A stretch of DNA of 64,000 nucleotides from Microbacterium kyungheense (GTDB lineage: Bacteria; Actinomycetota; Actinomycetes; Actinomycetales; Microbacteriaceae): NCBI RefSeq assembly GCF_006783905.1, contig NZ_VFPE01000001.1, positions 1 to 64,000 of the forward strand, given 5' to 3'. The notes under the pieces were generated by a model. The model ran no database searches. It was not told the origin of the DNA and saw only the letters and a program-made list of their open reading frames with translations. Shown here in pieces: positions 43,865-52,991 of this stretch (positions within the stretch are counted from its first letter, which is position 1; each line of letters opens with the position of its first letter). Both the position numbers and the translations under genes were made by a program.

Positions 43865-44991
43865 GCTGCCCTGCCGGCGGCGAGCCTCGCTGTCACGGTA
43901 CGGTAGCGGTCGGCGACCGCGGACCATGTCGTCTCGTTCGTCTCGCGGAGCGCTGTTTCGCGCATGCGATCGGCGACGGCCGTGCCGGTGATGATCTCGC
44001 GCAGCGCCCGCGCAGTGGCGTCAGGGTTCTGGTGCGGGACCACGATCCCGGCTCCGCTCGACAACAGCTCCACAGCGTGAGGGAATGCCGTGGCGACGAC
44101 GGGAACGCCGGCTGCAACGGCCTCGGCAAGGACGCCGGAGGTCGCCTGGTCGACAGAGTCGTACGGGAGGAGCACGACATCCGCCGACGCGATCAGTGCG
44201 GCGAGCTGGGACGCCTCGAGGTAGCGGCCGTCGATGCGGACCGACGACCCGATGCCGAGGTCGCCCGCGAGACCCGCGAGCATGGTGCGGTAGCTCTCCC
44301 CGGCATGCGCGAGCACTTTGGGGTGCGTCTGTCCAGCGACGAGGTACTCGACAGTCGGCGTGATGTCCGTGAGCTGCGCCATGGCGCGGATGCCCCACTC
44401 GATGCCCTTGCCGGGCGAGAGGAGGCCCCACGTGACGACGCGGCGGCCGCTGTGCGGCTTCGATTCGCGGAGAGCCACATGCTGCACGCCGTGCGGGATG
44501 ACGCGAACTCGGGCGAGATCGACCGCGTAGATCGCGGCGAGGTTGTCACGGGCGTGGGTCGTCATCACGACCACCACGGACGCGAGTCGGCACACTTCTT
44601 CGAGCACCTCCCGCTGGTGCTGCGTGGGTGCCACGAGCACGGTGTGGAGCACGACGATGGCGGGGATCCGCAGTGCGGCGAGCACATCGAGGACCTGATC
44701 ACCGTCGCGGCCGCCGTAGATCCCGTATTCGTGCTGCACGATCACGACGTCGCACGCATTGAGGGCCATGGTCGCGCGCAACGTGCTGAGGCCGTCGTCG
44801 GCGATCAGGTCGGTGCTCACGCGCGATCGCACGCGAGGATCGTGCCGATCCCGCTCTTCGGGCTGATCGAGCGCACGAACGATGGTGCCCTCGTCGTCGT
44901 GCCGGACGAGCGCGGTGGAGAGCGACTCGGTGAATGTGGCCAGCCCGCAGCGGGTCGGCGGAAAGGTGCTGAGGAATCCGTAGTGGGTCAC
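43861..44991 (-). CDS. GT4-family glycosyltransferase
   Basis: The 376-residue product has a GT-B fold: YGFLSTFPPTRCGLATFTESL at the N terminus, VVIVQHEYGIYGGRDGD, VRVIPHGVQHV, TWGLLSPGKGIEWGI, and the nucleotide-sugar site near ASADVVLLPYDSVDQATSGVLAEAVAAGVPVVAT. Retaining GT4 enzymes use nucleotide sugars, here unidentified. The wording of the N terminus (TFPPTRCGLATFT) is typical of the transferase found with toroid and GH130 partners. It overlaps the toroid gene by ATGA. Confidence 0.9.
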   Translation of the reverse strand: MTHYGFLSTFPPTRCGLATFTESLSTALVRHDDEGTIVRALDQPEERDRHDPRVRSRVSTDLIADDGLSTLRATMALNACDVVIVQHEYGIYGGRDGDQVLDVLAALRIPAIVVLHTVLVAPTQHQREVLEEVCRLASVVVVMTTHARDNLAAIYAVDLARVRVIPHGVQHVALRESKPHSGRRVVTWGLLSPGKGIEWGIRAMAQLTDITPTVEYLVAGQTHPKVLAHAGESYRTMLAGLAGDLGIGSSVRIDGRYLEASQLAALIASADVVLLPYDSVDQATSGVLAEAVAAGVPVVATAFPHAVELLSSGAGIVVPHQNPDATARALREIITGTAVADRMRETALRETNETTWSAVADRYRTVTARLAAGRAA

Positions 44992-45165
44992 GGCGACGCT
45001 CTCTGATGATGCCCGTGGGCAATCGCTCCGGGCGATGGCGAGACGTCTGCCGGCGGCATCCCTCGTGGAACCGCGCCTTCATCGCCGCGGTCCGGTCCAC
45101 GCCCGGGTTCGCACCGGGACGCTGTGGTTGCACGCTACACGGCCGACCTGGACGTCGTCACAGGA

Positions 45166-46170
45166 TCAGCGAGCCAGCACGGTCTCGTAGACGCTCAGAT
45201 ACTCGTCGACCATCCGCTCCACGCCGAATCGCGCGACGGCGCGTTCGTGGACGCGACGGCGGTCCAGCGACGCGACGGCCGGGAGGGCCGAGATCGCCTC
45301 GTCGATCGAGGCCACGGTGCTGCCCGTCACACCCTCGTCGATGACCTCCGCCATCGATCCCCGGCGGTACGCGAGAGCCGGCGTTCCGCACATCATCGAT
45401 TCGACCACCGAGAGCCCGAACGGCTCGTCGAAGTCGATCGGGTGCAGCAGTGCGGCGGCGTGACCGAGGACGCGCGCGCGTTCCTCGGGTGCCACGGCGC
45501 CGAGGAAGACGACGCGGTCCCCGTCGATGTGGGGCTCCACCTCATCGCGGAAGTAGTCGACGTGCTGGACGAGGCCGCAGATCACCAGCCGGCGGCCGGC
45601 CCGCCGCGCGATCTCGATCGCCGTAGCGGTGCCCTTGTCGGGGTGGATGCGTCCGAACGACACCAGGTAGTCGCCAGACTCGGGTACGTACGGGAGTTCC
45701 CCGGGATCGATCCCGTGGTGGATCGTCGCGACGTAATCCAGGCCTGGAGAGCGATCTGCGTCGGAGATGGAGACGAACGTCGAAGCCGAGGCGAGATACG
45801 CGGGCAGGATCGCGGGACCGGAGAAGCCGTGGATCGTCGTGACCATCGGGGCGGCCCAATGGGCGGTGAAGGCGAGCGGCAGCCAGTCGAGCTGGTTGTG
45901 CACGAGATCGTATTCGCTCGACCGTTCCAGCGCGTGTGCGACGTGGAGCGCCTCCCACACCCGGCCGTCCATCGCCGGGTCCTCCGCGTAGCCGTGCGGC
46001 GCGACGGCATCGAGGTAGCCGCTCGTGATCGAGTCGGCGGTGGCGAACAACGTCACGTCAACCCCGCGACGCACCAGCCCCTCGGTCAGCAGGCTCGTCA
46101 CGCGCTCCCACGGTCCATAGCTGATCGGCGGCGTCCGCCAGGCGATGGCACCGAGCATCGCGACTTTCAC
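45166..46170 (-). CDS. GT4-family glycosyltransferase
   Basis: The 334-residue product is a second GT-B transferase: MKVAMLGAIAWRTPPISYGP, WERVTSLLTEGLVRRGVDVTLFAT, YDLVHNQLDWLPLAF, TTIHGFSG, DYLVSFGRIHPDKGTATAIEIARRAG and the donor site PFGLSVVESMMCGTPALAYRRGSMAEVI. The opening resembles transferases that precede GH130/GT clusters. It lies 174 bases upstream of the other GT4 gene on the same strand; that gap holds no gene. The acceptor and product are unknown; a mannose-containing glycan or glycolipid fits the neighbours. Confidence 0.9.
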   Translation of the reverse strand: MKVAMLGAIAWRTPPISYGPWERVTSLLTEGLVRRGVDVTLFATADSITSGYLDAVAPHGYAEDPAMDGRVWEALHVAHALERSSEYDLVHNQLDWLPLAFTAHWAAPMVTTIHGFSGPAILPAYLASASTFVSISDADRSPGLDYVATIHHGIDPGELPYVPESGDYLVSFGRIHPDKGTATAIEIARRAGRRLVICGLVQHVDYFRDEVEPHIDGDRVVFLGAVAPEERARVLGHAAALLHPIDFDEPFGLSVVESMMCGTPALAYRRGSMAEVIDEGVTGSTVASIDEAISALPAVASLDRRRVHERAVARFGVERMVDEYLSVYETVLAR

Positions 46171-46473
46171 TCGAGCACTCGTCGGTTCGTCGTGGGGGCC
46201 GGCACGTCGCTTCCGTTTGTCTGTGCCTGTGCGCTCATGATCGGACGTTACGCCCCCATCCTGGATGGCTCACAGCTCGAGTCGGCTCGTGCACCCGACG
46301 CACGACTCCGCGAGCACTCCGGGCTGCTCGCGCTCGGCCCCACTCGCGCCTGCCGCATGGGACGATGAGGCATGGAACAGTCATCACGCGCCCGCTCGTG
46401 CGCCGTGGGAGATCTCGACGACTTCGACATCGACCACCGTGTTTCGTTCGCGCGCCCTCCGAACCACAGCAGT
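46171..46473. other. Intergenic stretch upstream of the glycan genes
   Basis: No gene is supported. It should contain the promoter for the minus-strand glycosyltransferase set. A plus-strand frame from 46372 to 46683 has low-quality composition and lies antisense to a more protein-like decayed frame. Confidence 0.4.
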
Positions 46474-46690
46474 TCACGACCTCGCGTGAGCGGTCGCCTC
46501 AAGCGCATCAGGGGTGTGGATTACCTGATGGATAACATGCGTCGCCCAGGCATTGAACTCGTGGTCGCCTTTCCGCGACAGCTCGGCGGCGAAGTCGCGG
46601 ACGTCTTCGGTCCGCTGCCCTTGACATATCTGGTCGAGGTGGGGCAACCGATGCAGGGCCTTCGCAAACCGTTCGCGTACTGAACGTCAT
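46474..46690 (-). pseudogene. Remnant of an unidentified gene (C-terminal end)
   Basis: The minus strand encodes, without a start, VRERFAKALHRLPHLDQICQ, GQRTEDVRDFAAELSRKGDH, EFNAWATHVIHQVIHTPDAL and EATAHARS before a stop at 46474-46476. Composition is normal for a helical protein. Upstream the frame meets TGATGA, while another frame continues with ITVFQDRDVSASKLRMMTF, consistent with a frameshifted, decayed gene. I do not recognise the family. Confidence 0.4.
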
Positions 46691-46788
46691 CATGCGGAGC
46701 TTGCTCGCACTCACGTCGCGATCCTGAAAGACCGTGATCTTCCGCGGGGTGCCGCCGGCGGCCGATGGGCCGACCGACGCTCCTTCCC

Positions 46789-46831
46789 TGAACAAGGGCG
46801 TGAACAAGGGCGTGAACAATGCGTGAACAAG
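46789..46831 (+). repeat. 12-bp tandem repeat
   Basis: TGAACAAGGGCG occurs twice in tandem, followed by TGAACAATGCG and TGAACAAG. The core GTGAACAA also occurs near the left end of the tRNA-Ser island (25232, 25311). There are no spacers of CRISPR type. Confidence 0.8.
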
Positions 46832-46956
46832 TGCCGGGATCGTCTGCAGTCGCATGCAGTGTCTGATGCCTCGATAGGCGCGTGATTGCAGGCGAACGCA
46901 GGGGTTGAGATCACGCTCTACTGGGGGTGATGCCCATCTACCAGAGTTCAAAGGCA

Positions 46957-47128
46957 CTCCGCGTCCGGAGGACTATCGAACATCATCCCCGGGTTTCGCG
47001 CATACTCGGCGAGCGACGGTGGATCTGCAGAGTGGCGTCCCGCGGTAGGGCTTCGCGTCGACATGGGGGACCGCGATCGGGCATCTCTGCGGGCGGGGCG
47101 TACGAGCATCGCGCGGTGCTCGCCGGCC
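46957..47128. repeat. Long imperfect direct repeat, copy B
   Basis: Partner of 33662-33833, same orientation, about 13.3 kb away. Both copies lie in gene-free DNA at the two edges of the accessory block. The rest of 46832-47602 holds no convincing gene; a 51-codon frame from 47206 is doubtful. Confidence 0.75.
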
Positions 47129-47602
47129 AGTGCCGTTACAGAAACGGCAAGTGATCGCTGAAGGACCCTGTGAGGTCATACATATTGGAGGCGTAACGTT
47201 CGGGGATGAACCGACAATCATCCTCACAGGAGCCCCACGCCGAGCAGGTCGCACAGCAGCACCACGTCGTGCCTCCGGCAGACGCGTCGACGCAAGTTCA
47301 CGTTCAACGGGACCGTTCGCTCAAACCCCGACCCATCGCATCTCGGCAGCCGTCACGCTGACACCGCAGTCCATATGGGCCTTCGGCTTGGATCTGTCCG
47401 GCGCCTCGGGCGGCGGTGCGGACACGGGCATCCGATGGCGGTTGACGGCGACGAGGTCAGTTCTTCCGGCGAAGTTGCCTCGAGGCTGTCTGAATCGGCC
47501 TGACTCGGCCTGGCCTTCGTTCCGTTCGTCACGCAGGGCCGGCACTCGTTGAAGCAGCCGTGCCTTGATCTGCGCGCGCGGCGCTGGCTAGGCTCCTCGA
47601 TC

Positions 47603-48493
47603 GTGATCTACCAGGACCCTCTTGCGTATCTGCTCGGTATCGAAGGGTCAGCTCTGCTCGACGCATGGGCCGGCGACCACGATCAAGCCTTCGTCGAAGA
47701 CCGGGTCGCCGAGATCCGCCGATTGCTCGCCGACGGGAAGCTCGTGGGCCGCGGGGTGCTCGCGGAGCGGGTGGCCGCTGATGTCGCTTATCAGCAGCAG
47801 GCGCCCGAATACGACGCGAACGCGGGCGGTGGACTCTTTGCGATCGACGAGCCGGTCATCACCGAATGGCTGGCGCACCGCGAGGTCGGCGTCGCCCTGG
47901 ATGCCGCGTGCGGCACAGGGCGATTCGCACGGATTCTCGCCGACCTCGGACACACCGTGATCGGCGTCGACGGGTCACCGGACATGCTCGAGCTGGCCCG
48001 TGACCGCGTCCCGGAGGGCGACTTCCAGCTGGGATCGGTCGATCGACTGCCTCTCGCCGACCGATCGGTCGATGTGGTCGTGTGCGCGCTCGCGCTCGTC
48101 CACGTGAGCGATCTCGGCCCGGTGTTCACCGAGTTCGCCCGCGTGCTGCGCCCGGGCGGCGCGCTCCTCATCTCGGACGTGCATCGCGAGCTCACCACGA
48201 TCGGCTCGGGCATCAAGGGTCTAGGACCCGACGGGGAGCGCCGCCTCGCCCCGGCATTCCGGCATCCCCTCGGCGACTATCTTCGCGCCGCGCTCGCCGC
48301 GGGACTCGAGCTGCGCGGCTGCGAGGAGCCGGCCCTCCACGTGGACGACTCGCCGCTGCCGAGGCCGAGCACCGAGATCGGCGACTGGCCGGCGTGGCCC
48401 TGGTCTCTGATGGCATACGTGCCCGAGGCGACGCGCGCCGTCTCCGGCCGTCCGCAGTTGCTCCTCCTGCACTTCGCTCAGCCTGCACCATGA
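47603..48493 (+). CDS. SAM-dependent methyltransferase
   Basis: The 296-residue product is a class I methyltransferase: motif I VALDAACGTGRFARILADLGHTVIGVDGS (residues about 100-128), motif II-like DRSVDVVVCALALVHV, and post-motif VLRPGGALLISDVH. An N-terminal helical part of about 90 residues (AEIRRLLADGKLVGRGVLAERV) precedes the core. The substrate is unknown. GTG 47603 is chosen; TAGGCT nine bases before could be a -10 of a leaderless transcript. An upstream ATG at 47549 has no support. First gene after the accessory block. Confidence 0.85.
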   Translation: MIYQDPLAYLLGIEGSALLDAWAGDHDQAFVEDRVAEIRRLLADGKLVGRGVLAERVAADVAYQQQAPEYDANAGGGLFAIDEPVITEWLAHREVGVALDAACGTGRFARILADLGHTVIGVDGSPDMLELARDRVPEGDFQLGSVDRLPLADRSVDVVVCALALVHVSDLGPVFTEFARVLRPGGALLISDVHRELTTIGSGIKGLGPDGERRLAPAFRHPLGDYLRAALAAGLELRGCEEPALHVDDSPLPRPSTEIGDWPAWPWSLMAYVPEATRAVSGRPQLLLLHFAQPAP

Positions 48494-48522
48494 GCCCGCG
48501 CACAGCACCCGGGTCTTGACAG

Positions 48523-49479
48523 TCAGGCCAGGGCGGTGAGGATCGCCTCACGCCGTGCCAGCAGCGAGTCGATCCGCGTCGACGTCTCGATGGCGCCGGC
48601 GGCGAGGCGCTCCGCGACGAGAACAAGACGGTCGTCGAGGTCCTCGGCGTTCGCGCGGGCCGCAGAGATGCGGTCCATCACGATCCAGTCGCTGAGGACG
48701 TTGTCGAACAGCACATCGAAGACCGCCAGCGTGTCGGAGATGTCGACGCCGTCGACAGCCGTGGCCCCGAGGTCGGCGAGCTCTGTAGAGAGCCGCTCGA
48801 GCGCGCGGTTGACCGCCGTGAACGCTTCGGTGGCCTCGCTGATGTTCGAGTGCTTGACCATGTCGGCGATGAAGCCGCCCCCGAAGAACGTGTCGTACGT
48901 CGACCAGCCGCCCGCACTGTCGAGCTTCGCGAGCGCGTCGTTCAGGGCGGCTCGGGTGGCGCGCAGTGCATCGACCGCCTCCGCGATCTCACGCTGACGC
49001 GCGGCGGCTACGCCCAGCTGGGCAGCGATCTCGGTCAGTTCCGCCGCGTCGCGCCCGCCCGCCGCGCGAAGGGCGACCTCGTAGGCGGCCAGCGCCTCGC
49101 GGAACGTGTTCTCCGCGTCGCTCAGGTCGTCGCGTTCGCTTCGGACTCGCGAGGCGTGCGCGATGGCGCTGTCCAGCCGCGCCTGCGCCCCCGCCACCGC
49201 GATGGCGGCGACGTCCGCTTCGGCGCGCTCGACGGCCAGTCGGTCGGCCGTGTCCCCGCGCAGCGCGGCCCAGATCTTCGTCGGCGAGAGTTTCTCGAGC
49301 CGCCGGACATCGGACTGCTCCACCTGCAGCCTGCGCTGCAGGTCGGCCAGCTCGCTGCGCCGCGTCTGCGCAAGTGCTCCCGCGGCCTCAAGCTGGACAC
49401 CGAGTCGTCGGAGATCCGCACGAGCTTCTGCGGCAGCGCGCACGGCCTCGGCAAGCGCAATCAGGTCGGGTTCGGTCAC
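48523..49479 (-). CDS. Coiled-coil protein of unknown function
   Basis: The 318-residue product is predicted helical almost throughout, with heptad-rich Ala/Arg/Glu/Leu stretches (residues 5-60, 80-185, 270-315) and one more structured part, GGWSTYDTFFGGGFIADMVKHSNISEATEAFTAVNRAL, near residues 195-235. The structured part with conserved-looking aromatic residues suggests a family, but I cannot name it. No signal peptide or membrane helix. It ends 29 bases from the methyltransferase stop, convergent. Confidence 0.7.
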   Translation of the reverse strand: MTEPDLIALAEAVRAAAEARADLRRLGVQLEAAGALAQTRRSELADLQRRLQVEQSDVRRLEKLSPTKIWAALRGDTADRLAVERAEADVAAIAVAGAQARLDSAIAHASRVRSERDDLSDAENTFREALAAYEVALRAAGGRDAAELTEIAAQLGVAAARQREIAEAVDALRATRAALNDALAKLDSAGGWSTYDTFFGGGFIADMVKHSNISEATEAFTAVNRALERLSTELADLGATAVDGVDISDTLAVFDVLFDNVLSDWIVMDRISAARANAEDLDDRLVLVAERLAAGAIETSTRIDSLLARREAILTALA

Positions 49480-49514
49480 TCCGTCACTGTGCCACAGGTC
49501 CCCGGCGGCGACCT

Positions 49515-50051
49515 TCAGACCGCCGGTGGGGGAGGCTTTCGGTGCGTGGCCCGAATGCGGAGCGCCCGAAGGTATCTGAGGCGAGCGACTTTCTGGGCGA
49601 GGAGCAGTCCCGGGTACGCCAGTCTCCAGCGAGGACTGTCCGCTGCGCGGGTCAGCGACCGGATCGTCAGCAGCACCTCGTCACCGCGTCGATGCACGAT
49701 GAACGCCTCTTCGCCCGAGACGGGGTGCCCGGGGAGCGTGCGGTATGCGAAGCCGACCCGATTCGGAGTCTCGACGACGTCGACGACTTCCACGGGCTCG
49801 CGGATCGACAGCCCGAACGGGTGGGCCAGGATGACAGGTCGGATGCCGGTGGCGACGGTCGTGGCGGGGGTGACCGAGAATCCGCTGCGCGTCTTCACTC
49901 CCCACCGCAGCACCTCGGCGGTGGCCCACCCCCATACCTCCCCACCCGATCCGAGGGTCGTGGTCTTCTCCCAACGGCGGTAGCCGGGAACGGCCTCACG
50001 CCACACCGCGTCAGCGGGATGGGTCTGCGTCGTGCCTGCAGCGCGCATCAT
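49515..50051 (-). CDS. DUF1990 family protein
   Basis: The 178-residue product shows the DUF1990 pattern: GYRRWEKTTTLGSGGEVWGWATAEVLRWGVKTRSGF, VVDVVETPNRVGFAYRTLPGHPVSGEEAFIVHR and EVLLTIRSLTRAADSPRWRLAYPGLLLAQ. The family is a small ligand-binding-like fold of unknown role in plants and Actinobacteria. The ATG at 50051 (or 50048) is used; the frame extends 14 codons further. It lies 35 bases upstream of the coiled-coil gene on the same strand. Confidence 0.85.
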   Translation of the reverse strand: MMRAAGTTQTHPADAVWREAVPGYRRWEKTTTLGSGGEVWGWATAEVLRWGVKTRSGFSVTPATTVATGIRPVILAHPFGLSIREPVEVVDVVETPNRVGFAYRTLPGHPVSGEEAFIVHRRGDEVLLTIRSLTRAADSPRWRLAYPGLLLAQKVARLRYLRALRIRATHRKPPPPAV

Positions 50052-50172
50052 GCATCGATTCTGTGATTCCCTCGCCGACAACGCGAGCGGCAACCCGGAC
50101 CGACGCCGACGGAAAGATCACAAGTTGATACCGCCCGCCCTCGACACTCGCACGCCCGCGCACACTGGATGC

Positions 50173-50403
50173 ATGTGGTGGAGATTCCTCAAGGCGCTCA
50201 AGTCCGGTGAGCACCACGTCGCGACGTCGACGTGGGTCGCCGCGACCGCCGCCGTGGTCTACGCGGTCTCGCCGATCGATCTGATCCCCGAACTCGTCCT
50301 CGGGCCGCTGGGCTTCGCGGACGACCTCGGCGTATGGAGCATCCTCGGGGTGCTGGTGCTGCGCGAGCACCACCGCTGGCAGACCCGGCTGCGCGCGGCC
50401 TAG
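50173..50403 (+). CDS. DUF1232 (YkvA-like) small membrane protein
   Basis: The 76-residue product has the DUF1232 signature VYAVSPIDLIPELVLGPLGFADDLGV across residues 32-57, spanning one or two hydrophobic segments, and a basic N terminus. The family is widespread with no settled function. ATG 50173 gives the normal short form; an in-frame start at 50032 adds a disordered leader. Its TAG stop forms a CTAG palindrome with the stop of the convergent GH78 gene. Confidence 0.8.
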   Translation: MWWRFLKALKSGEHHVATSTWVAATAAVVYAVSPIDLIPELVLGPLGFADDLGVWSILGVLVLREHHRWQTRLRAA

Positions 50404-52991
50404 CGGCGCGGCGCCGTCAGCCCCCGCCCGTCGACCATCGCGGGTGCGGTAGTTGCGGCCTCGCACACGAAGTCGTGCGTCCCACTGGTCACCTGGGCCT
50501 GCCGCCCGTCCGGTGTCACGACGGTGCAGCGGGTCGAGACGGGAACCTCGACGCGGAGCCGGAACGTTCCCTCCGCCGACAGCGTCCACGATGATGACGC
50601 CCGCCCGTACGGGGTCTCGACGACCGCCTCTGCCGAGGTGAGGCCGCCGCCGAGGAGCGGCGCAACGCGGAAGGTGCGGTAGCCGCCCGAGGTGGGCTCG
50701 ATGCCGCCGATGCGCTTGTAGAGCCAGTCACCCACGGCGCCGGCGGCGTAGTGGTTGAACGAGACCATCCCGCCGGTGTCCTTGCCGGTGTTCAGGTCGA
50801 GGGTGTTGACGGTGCCGTCCGGACGCAGGGCATCCCACCGCTCCCAGATCGTGGTGCCGCCGGCATCCACCATGTACAGCCAGGAGGGCGGGCCGGACTG
50901 CAGGAGCAGGTCGAAGGCCCGGTCCACGCGCCCGTGGTCCGAGAGGGCGAAGAGGATGTACGGCGTCCCGGGGAAGCCTGTGCGCAGATGCCCGCCGGCG
51001 TCGTCGATGAGGCGGACGAGGTTGTCGACCATGGCCTCGGTCTCGGCGCCGTCGGTCATGCCGAAGTGCAGGGGCAAGACGTAAGCGGTCTGGAACTCGT
51101 TCTTGAGCCTTCCCGCTCCGTCCGTGAAGACGCTGCGGTAGGCCGCGATCACCTCGTCGCGGGTGGAGCGATAGCGGGCGGCATCCGTCGTCTCGCCGAG
51201 GAGCTCGGCGATCTGCGCGATGATCCCGAGCGAGTTGGCCCGGTACGCGGTGCCGATCCAGCGGCCCTTCTGGATCCATTCCTTGGCGGACCCGTCGGGT
51301 GAGGTCCAGTCTCCGAAGTGGAACGGGAAGCGCCAGATGCGGCGTCGCTCGCCGACGGCCAGGAGCTTCGACCACCAGTCGGCGGCCTTCACGAACTTCT
51401 TCATCATCGGATAGCTCCGCCGCAGCACGCCGAGGTCTCCGCGCGCGAGGTACTCCGCCCAGGGCGCCATGACGCACACGTCACCCCACAGCGAGGTGGC
51501 CATGACGGGGAAGCCGTTGCCGGCCCGGGGGACGACCATCGGGATGCCGCCGCCCGGCGCCTGCTCGGCCGCCATGTCGCGCAGCCACTTGTCGACGAAG
51601 CGGCTCATGTCGAAGTTGTAGCTCGCGGTGGTGGCGAAGGCGGCGTAGTCGCCCGTCCACCCTTCCCGCTCGTCGCGTTGCGGGCAGTCGGTGGGGATGT
51701 CGACGAAGTTGGACCGGCCGCCCCACTCGATCGCGGACTGCAGACGGTTCAGTCGCTCGTCCGACGAGGTGAACGTGCCGGTGCGGCGCAGATCGCTGTG
51801 CAGGACCAGCGCGGTGAGTTCCAGATCGTCCGAGTCGATCCCGGTGACGCCGACGTAGCGGAAGCCCATGTAGGTGTGCCGAGGCGAGTATGTCTGGTCG
51901 CCGTCGGCACACGTGTACGTCGCGGTCGCCTTCGCCGTGCGCAGCGACTTCACGAACAGCTCCCCGTCGACGAGCACCTCGGCATGACGGAAGACCACGG
52001 TCTGACCCTCGCGGCCGCGCAGGCGCGCGTGGACGACGCCGGCGAAGTTCTGTCCGAAGTCGTAGACGATCTCGCCGCTGGGCGCCGTGGTCCGGCCGAT
52101 CGGCGCGAAGGTGCGCTGCACCCGGACCGGTGGTCCGTACTGCGCCCGGATGGCGGGCGAGGCGGGTGGTGCCGTCACGTCGGCGGGATGCCACGCCATG
52201 CGCTCGGCGGTGATCCGGGCGTCGACCGTCTCGCCGTCGTACCACTCGGCCATCCGCACCGGACCGTCGACAGAGACCTCCCAGGCATCGCCGGTCGGCA
52301 CGACGTCGGAGGTGCCGTCGGCGAACTCGACGTGCAGCTCGGCGAGGAACGCCTGACGGTCGGCGTAGATCTTGTTCTTGCGGGCGAAGGTGTACGAGCC
52401 GACGGCCCAGCCGCCGGCGACGGTCGCGACGAGATCGTTGTGCGCATCGTCGCGCAGCAGCTGCGTGACGTCGTAGGTCTGGTACTGGAGCTGGTGGTGA
52501 TACGACGTGAATCCCGGCGCGAAGTAGTCCTCGCCGACCTTGTGCCCGTTGAGCGTGAGCTCGTACACGCCGAGGGCGGTGGCCTCGATCCACGCCCGGG
52601 TGACAGCACGGTCCACCGTGACGCGGGTGCGGAACACCATCGGCGTCGGTGAGGCCTTCTTGGGCGTGACGTAGGACGCGTCGGTGATCCACCGCCCGAT
52701 CCAGGGCCGGTCGAGTCGCCCGGTCCGGAAGGCGGCGGTCGACGTGGCGGTGGCGCCGCTCGTGCCGGTCGCTTCGACCTCGACGAGGTAGTCGGTGTAC
52801 GGGGCGAGGGGCCCGTCGTAGCGGATGCCGATCTGCTGGTCCGTGACGATCTGCCAGTCGCCGACGCGGATGCGCGCCGCCGCGAGGTCTTCACCGGCGA
52901 GGTCCGAGTCCAGCGAGAACGCGAAGACGGGGTGTTCGTCGGTGATGCAGCCGGCCTCCTGGCCGTTGACGCTCAGGCGTGTGATCCTCAT
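50400..52991 (-). CDS. Alpha-L-rhamnosidase, GH78
   Basis: The 863-residue product has the full GH78 plan: N-terminal beta domains (WIEATALGVYELTLNGHKVGEDYFAPGFTSYHH near residue 145), YDFGQNFAGVVHARLRG, a helical catalytic barrel with VDIPTDCPQRDEREGWTGDYAAF carrying the acidic residues near residue 440, and WERWDALRPDGTV with the C-terminal sandwich. It removes terminal alpha-L-rhamnose from glycosides. There is no signal peptide, so it acts on imported substrate. ATG 52991 overlaps the GH3 stop by four bases; the longer frame to 53612 is antisense-like and rejected. Confidence 0.95.
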   Translation of the reverse strand: MRITRLSVNGQEAGCITDEHPVFAFSLDSDLAGEDLAAARIRVGDWQIVTDQQIGIRYDGPLAPYTDYLVEVEATGTSGATATSTAAFRTGRLDRPWIGRWITDASYVTPKKASPTPMVFRTRVTVDRAVTRAWIEATALGVYELTLNGHKVGEDYFAPGFTSYHHQLQYQTYDVTQLLRDDAHNDLVATVAGGWAVGSYTFARKNKIYADRQAFLAELHVEFADGTSDVVPTGDAWEVSVDGPVRMAEWYDGETVDARITAERMAWHPADVTAPPASPAIRAQYGPPVRVQRTFAPIGRTTAPSGEIVYDFGQNFAGVVHARLRGREGQTVVFRHAEVLVDGELFVKSLRTAKATATYTCADGDQTYSPRHTYMGFRYVGVTGIDSDDLELTALVLHSDLRRTGTFTSSDERLNRLQSAIEWGGRSNFVDIPTDCPQRDEREGWTGDYAAFATTASYNFDMSRFVDKWLRDMAAEQAPGGGIPMVVPRAGNGFPVMATSLWGDVCVMAPWAEYLARGDLGVLRRSYPMMKKFVKAADWWSKLLAVGERRRIWRFPFHFGDWTSPDGSAKEWIQKGRWIGTAYRANSLGIIAQIAELLGETTDAARYRSTRDEVIAAYRSVFTDGAGRLKNEFQTAYVLPLHFGMTDGAETEAMVDNLVRLIDDAGGHLRTGFPGTPYILFALSDHGRVDRAFDLLLQSGPPSWLYMVDAGGTTIWERWDALRPDGTVNTLDLNTGKDTGGMVSFNHYAAGAVGDWLYKRIGGIEPTSGGYRTFRVAPLLGGGLTSAEAVVETPYGRASSSWTLSAEGTFRLRVEVPVSTRCTVVTPDGRQAQVTSGTHDFVCEAATTAPAMVDGRGLTAPRR

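Noticed and set aside
46372..46683. A 103-codon plus-strand hypothetical protein
   Set aside because: Composition is poor in its first half and the opposite strand carries a more convincing protein-like decayed frame.
46789..46831. Possible CRISPR-like array
   Set aside because: The units are contiguous 12-base tandem repeats without spacers, and there are no cas genes in the window.
47130..47552. A 140-codon plus-strand hypothetical protein
   Set aside because: Rich in Arg/Ser/Thr with no ribosome site or motif; it lies in the repeat-containing decayed zone.
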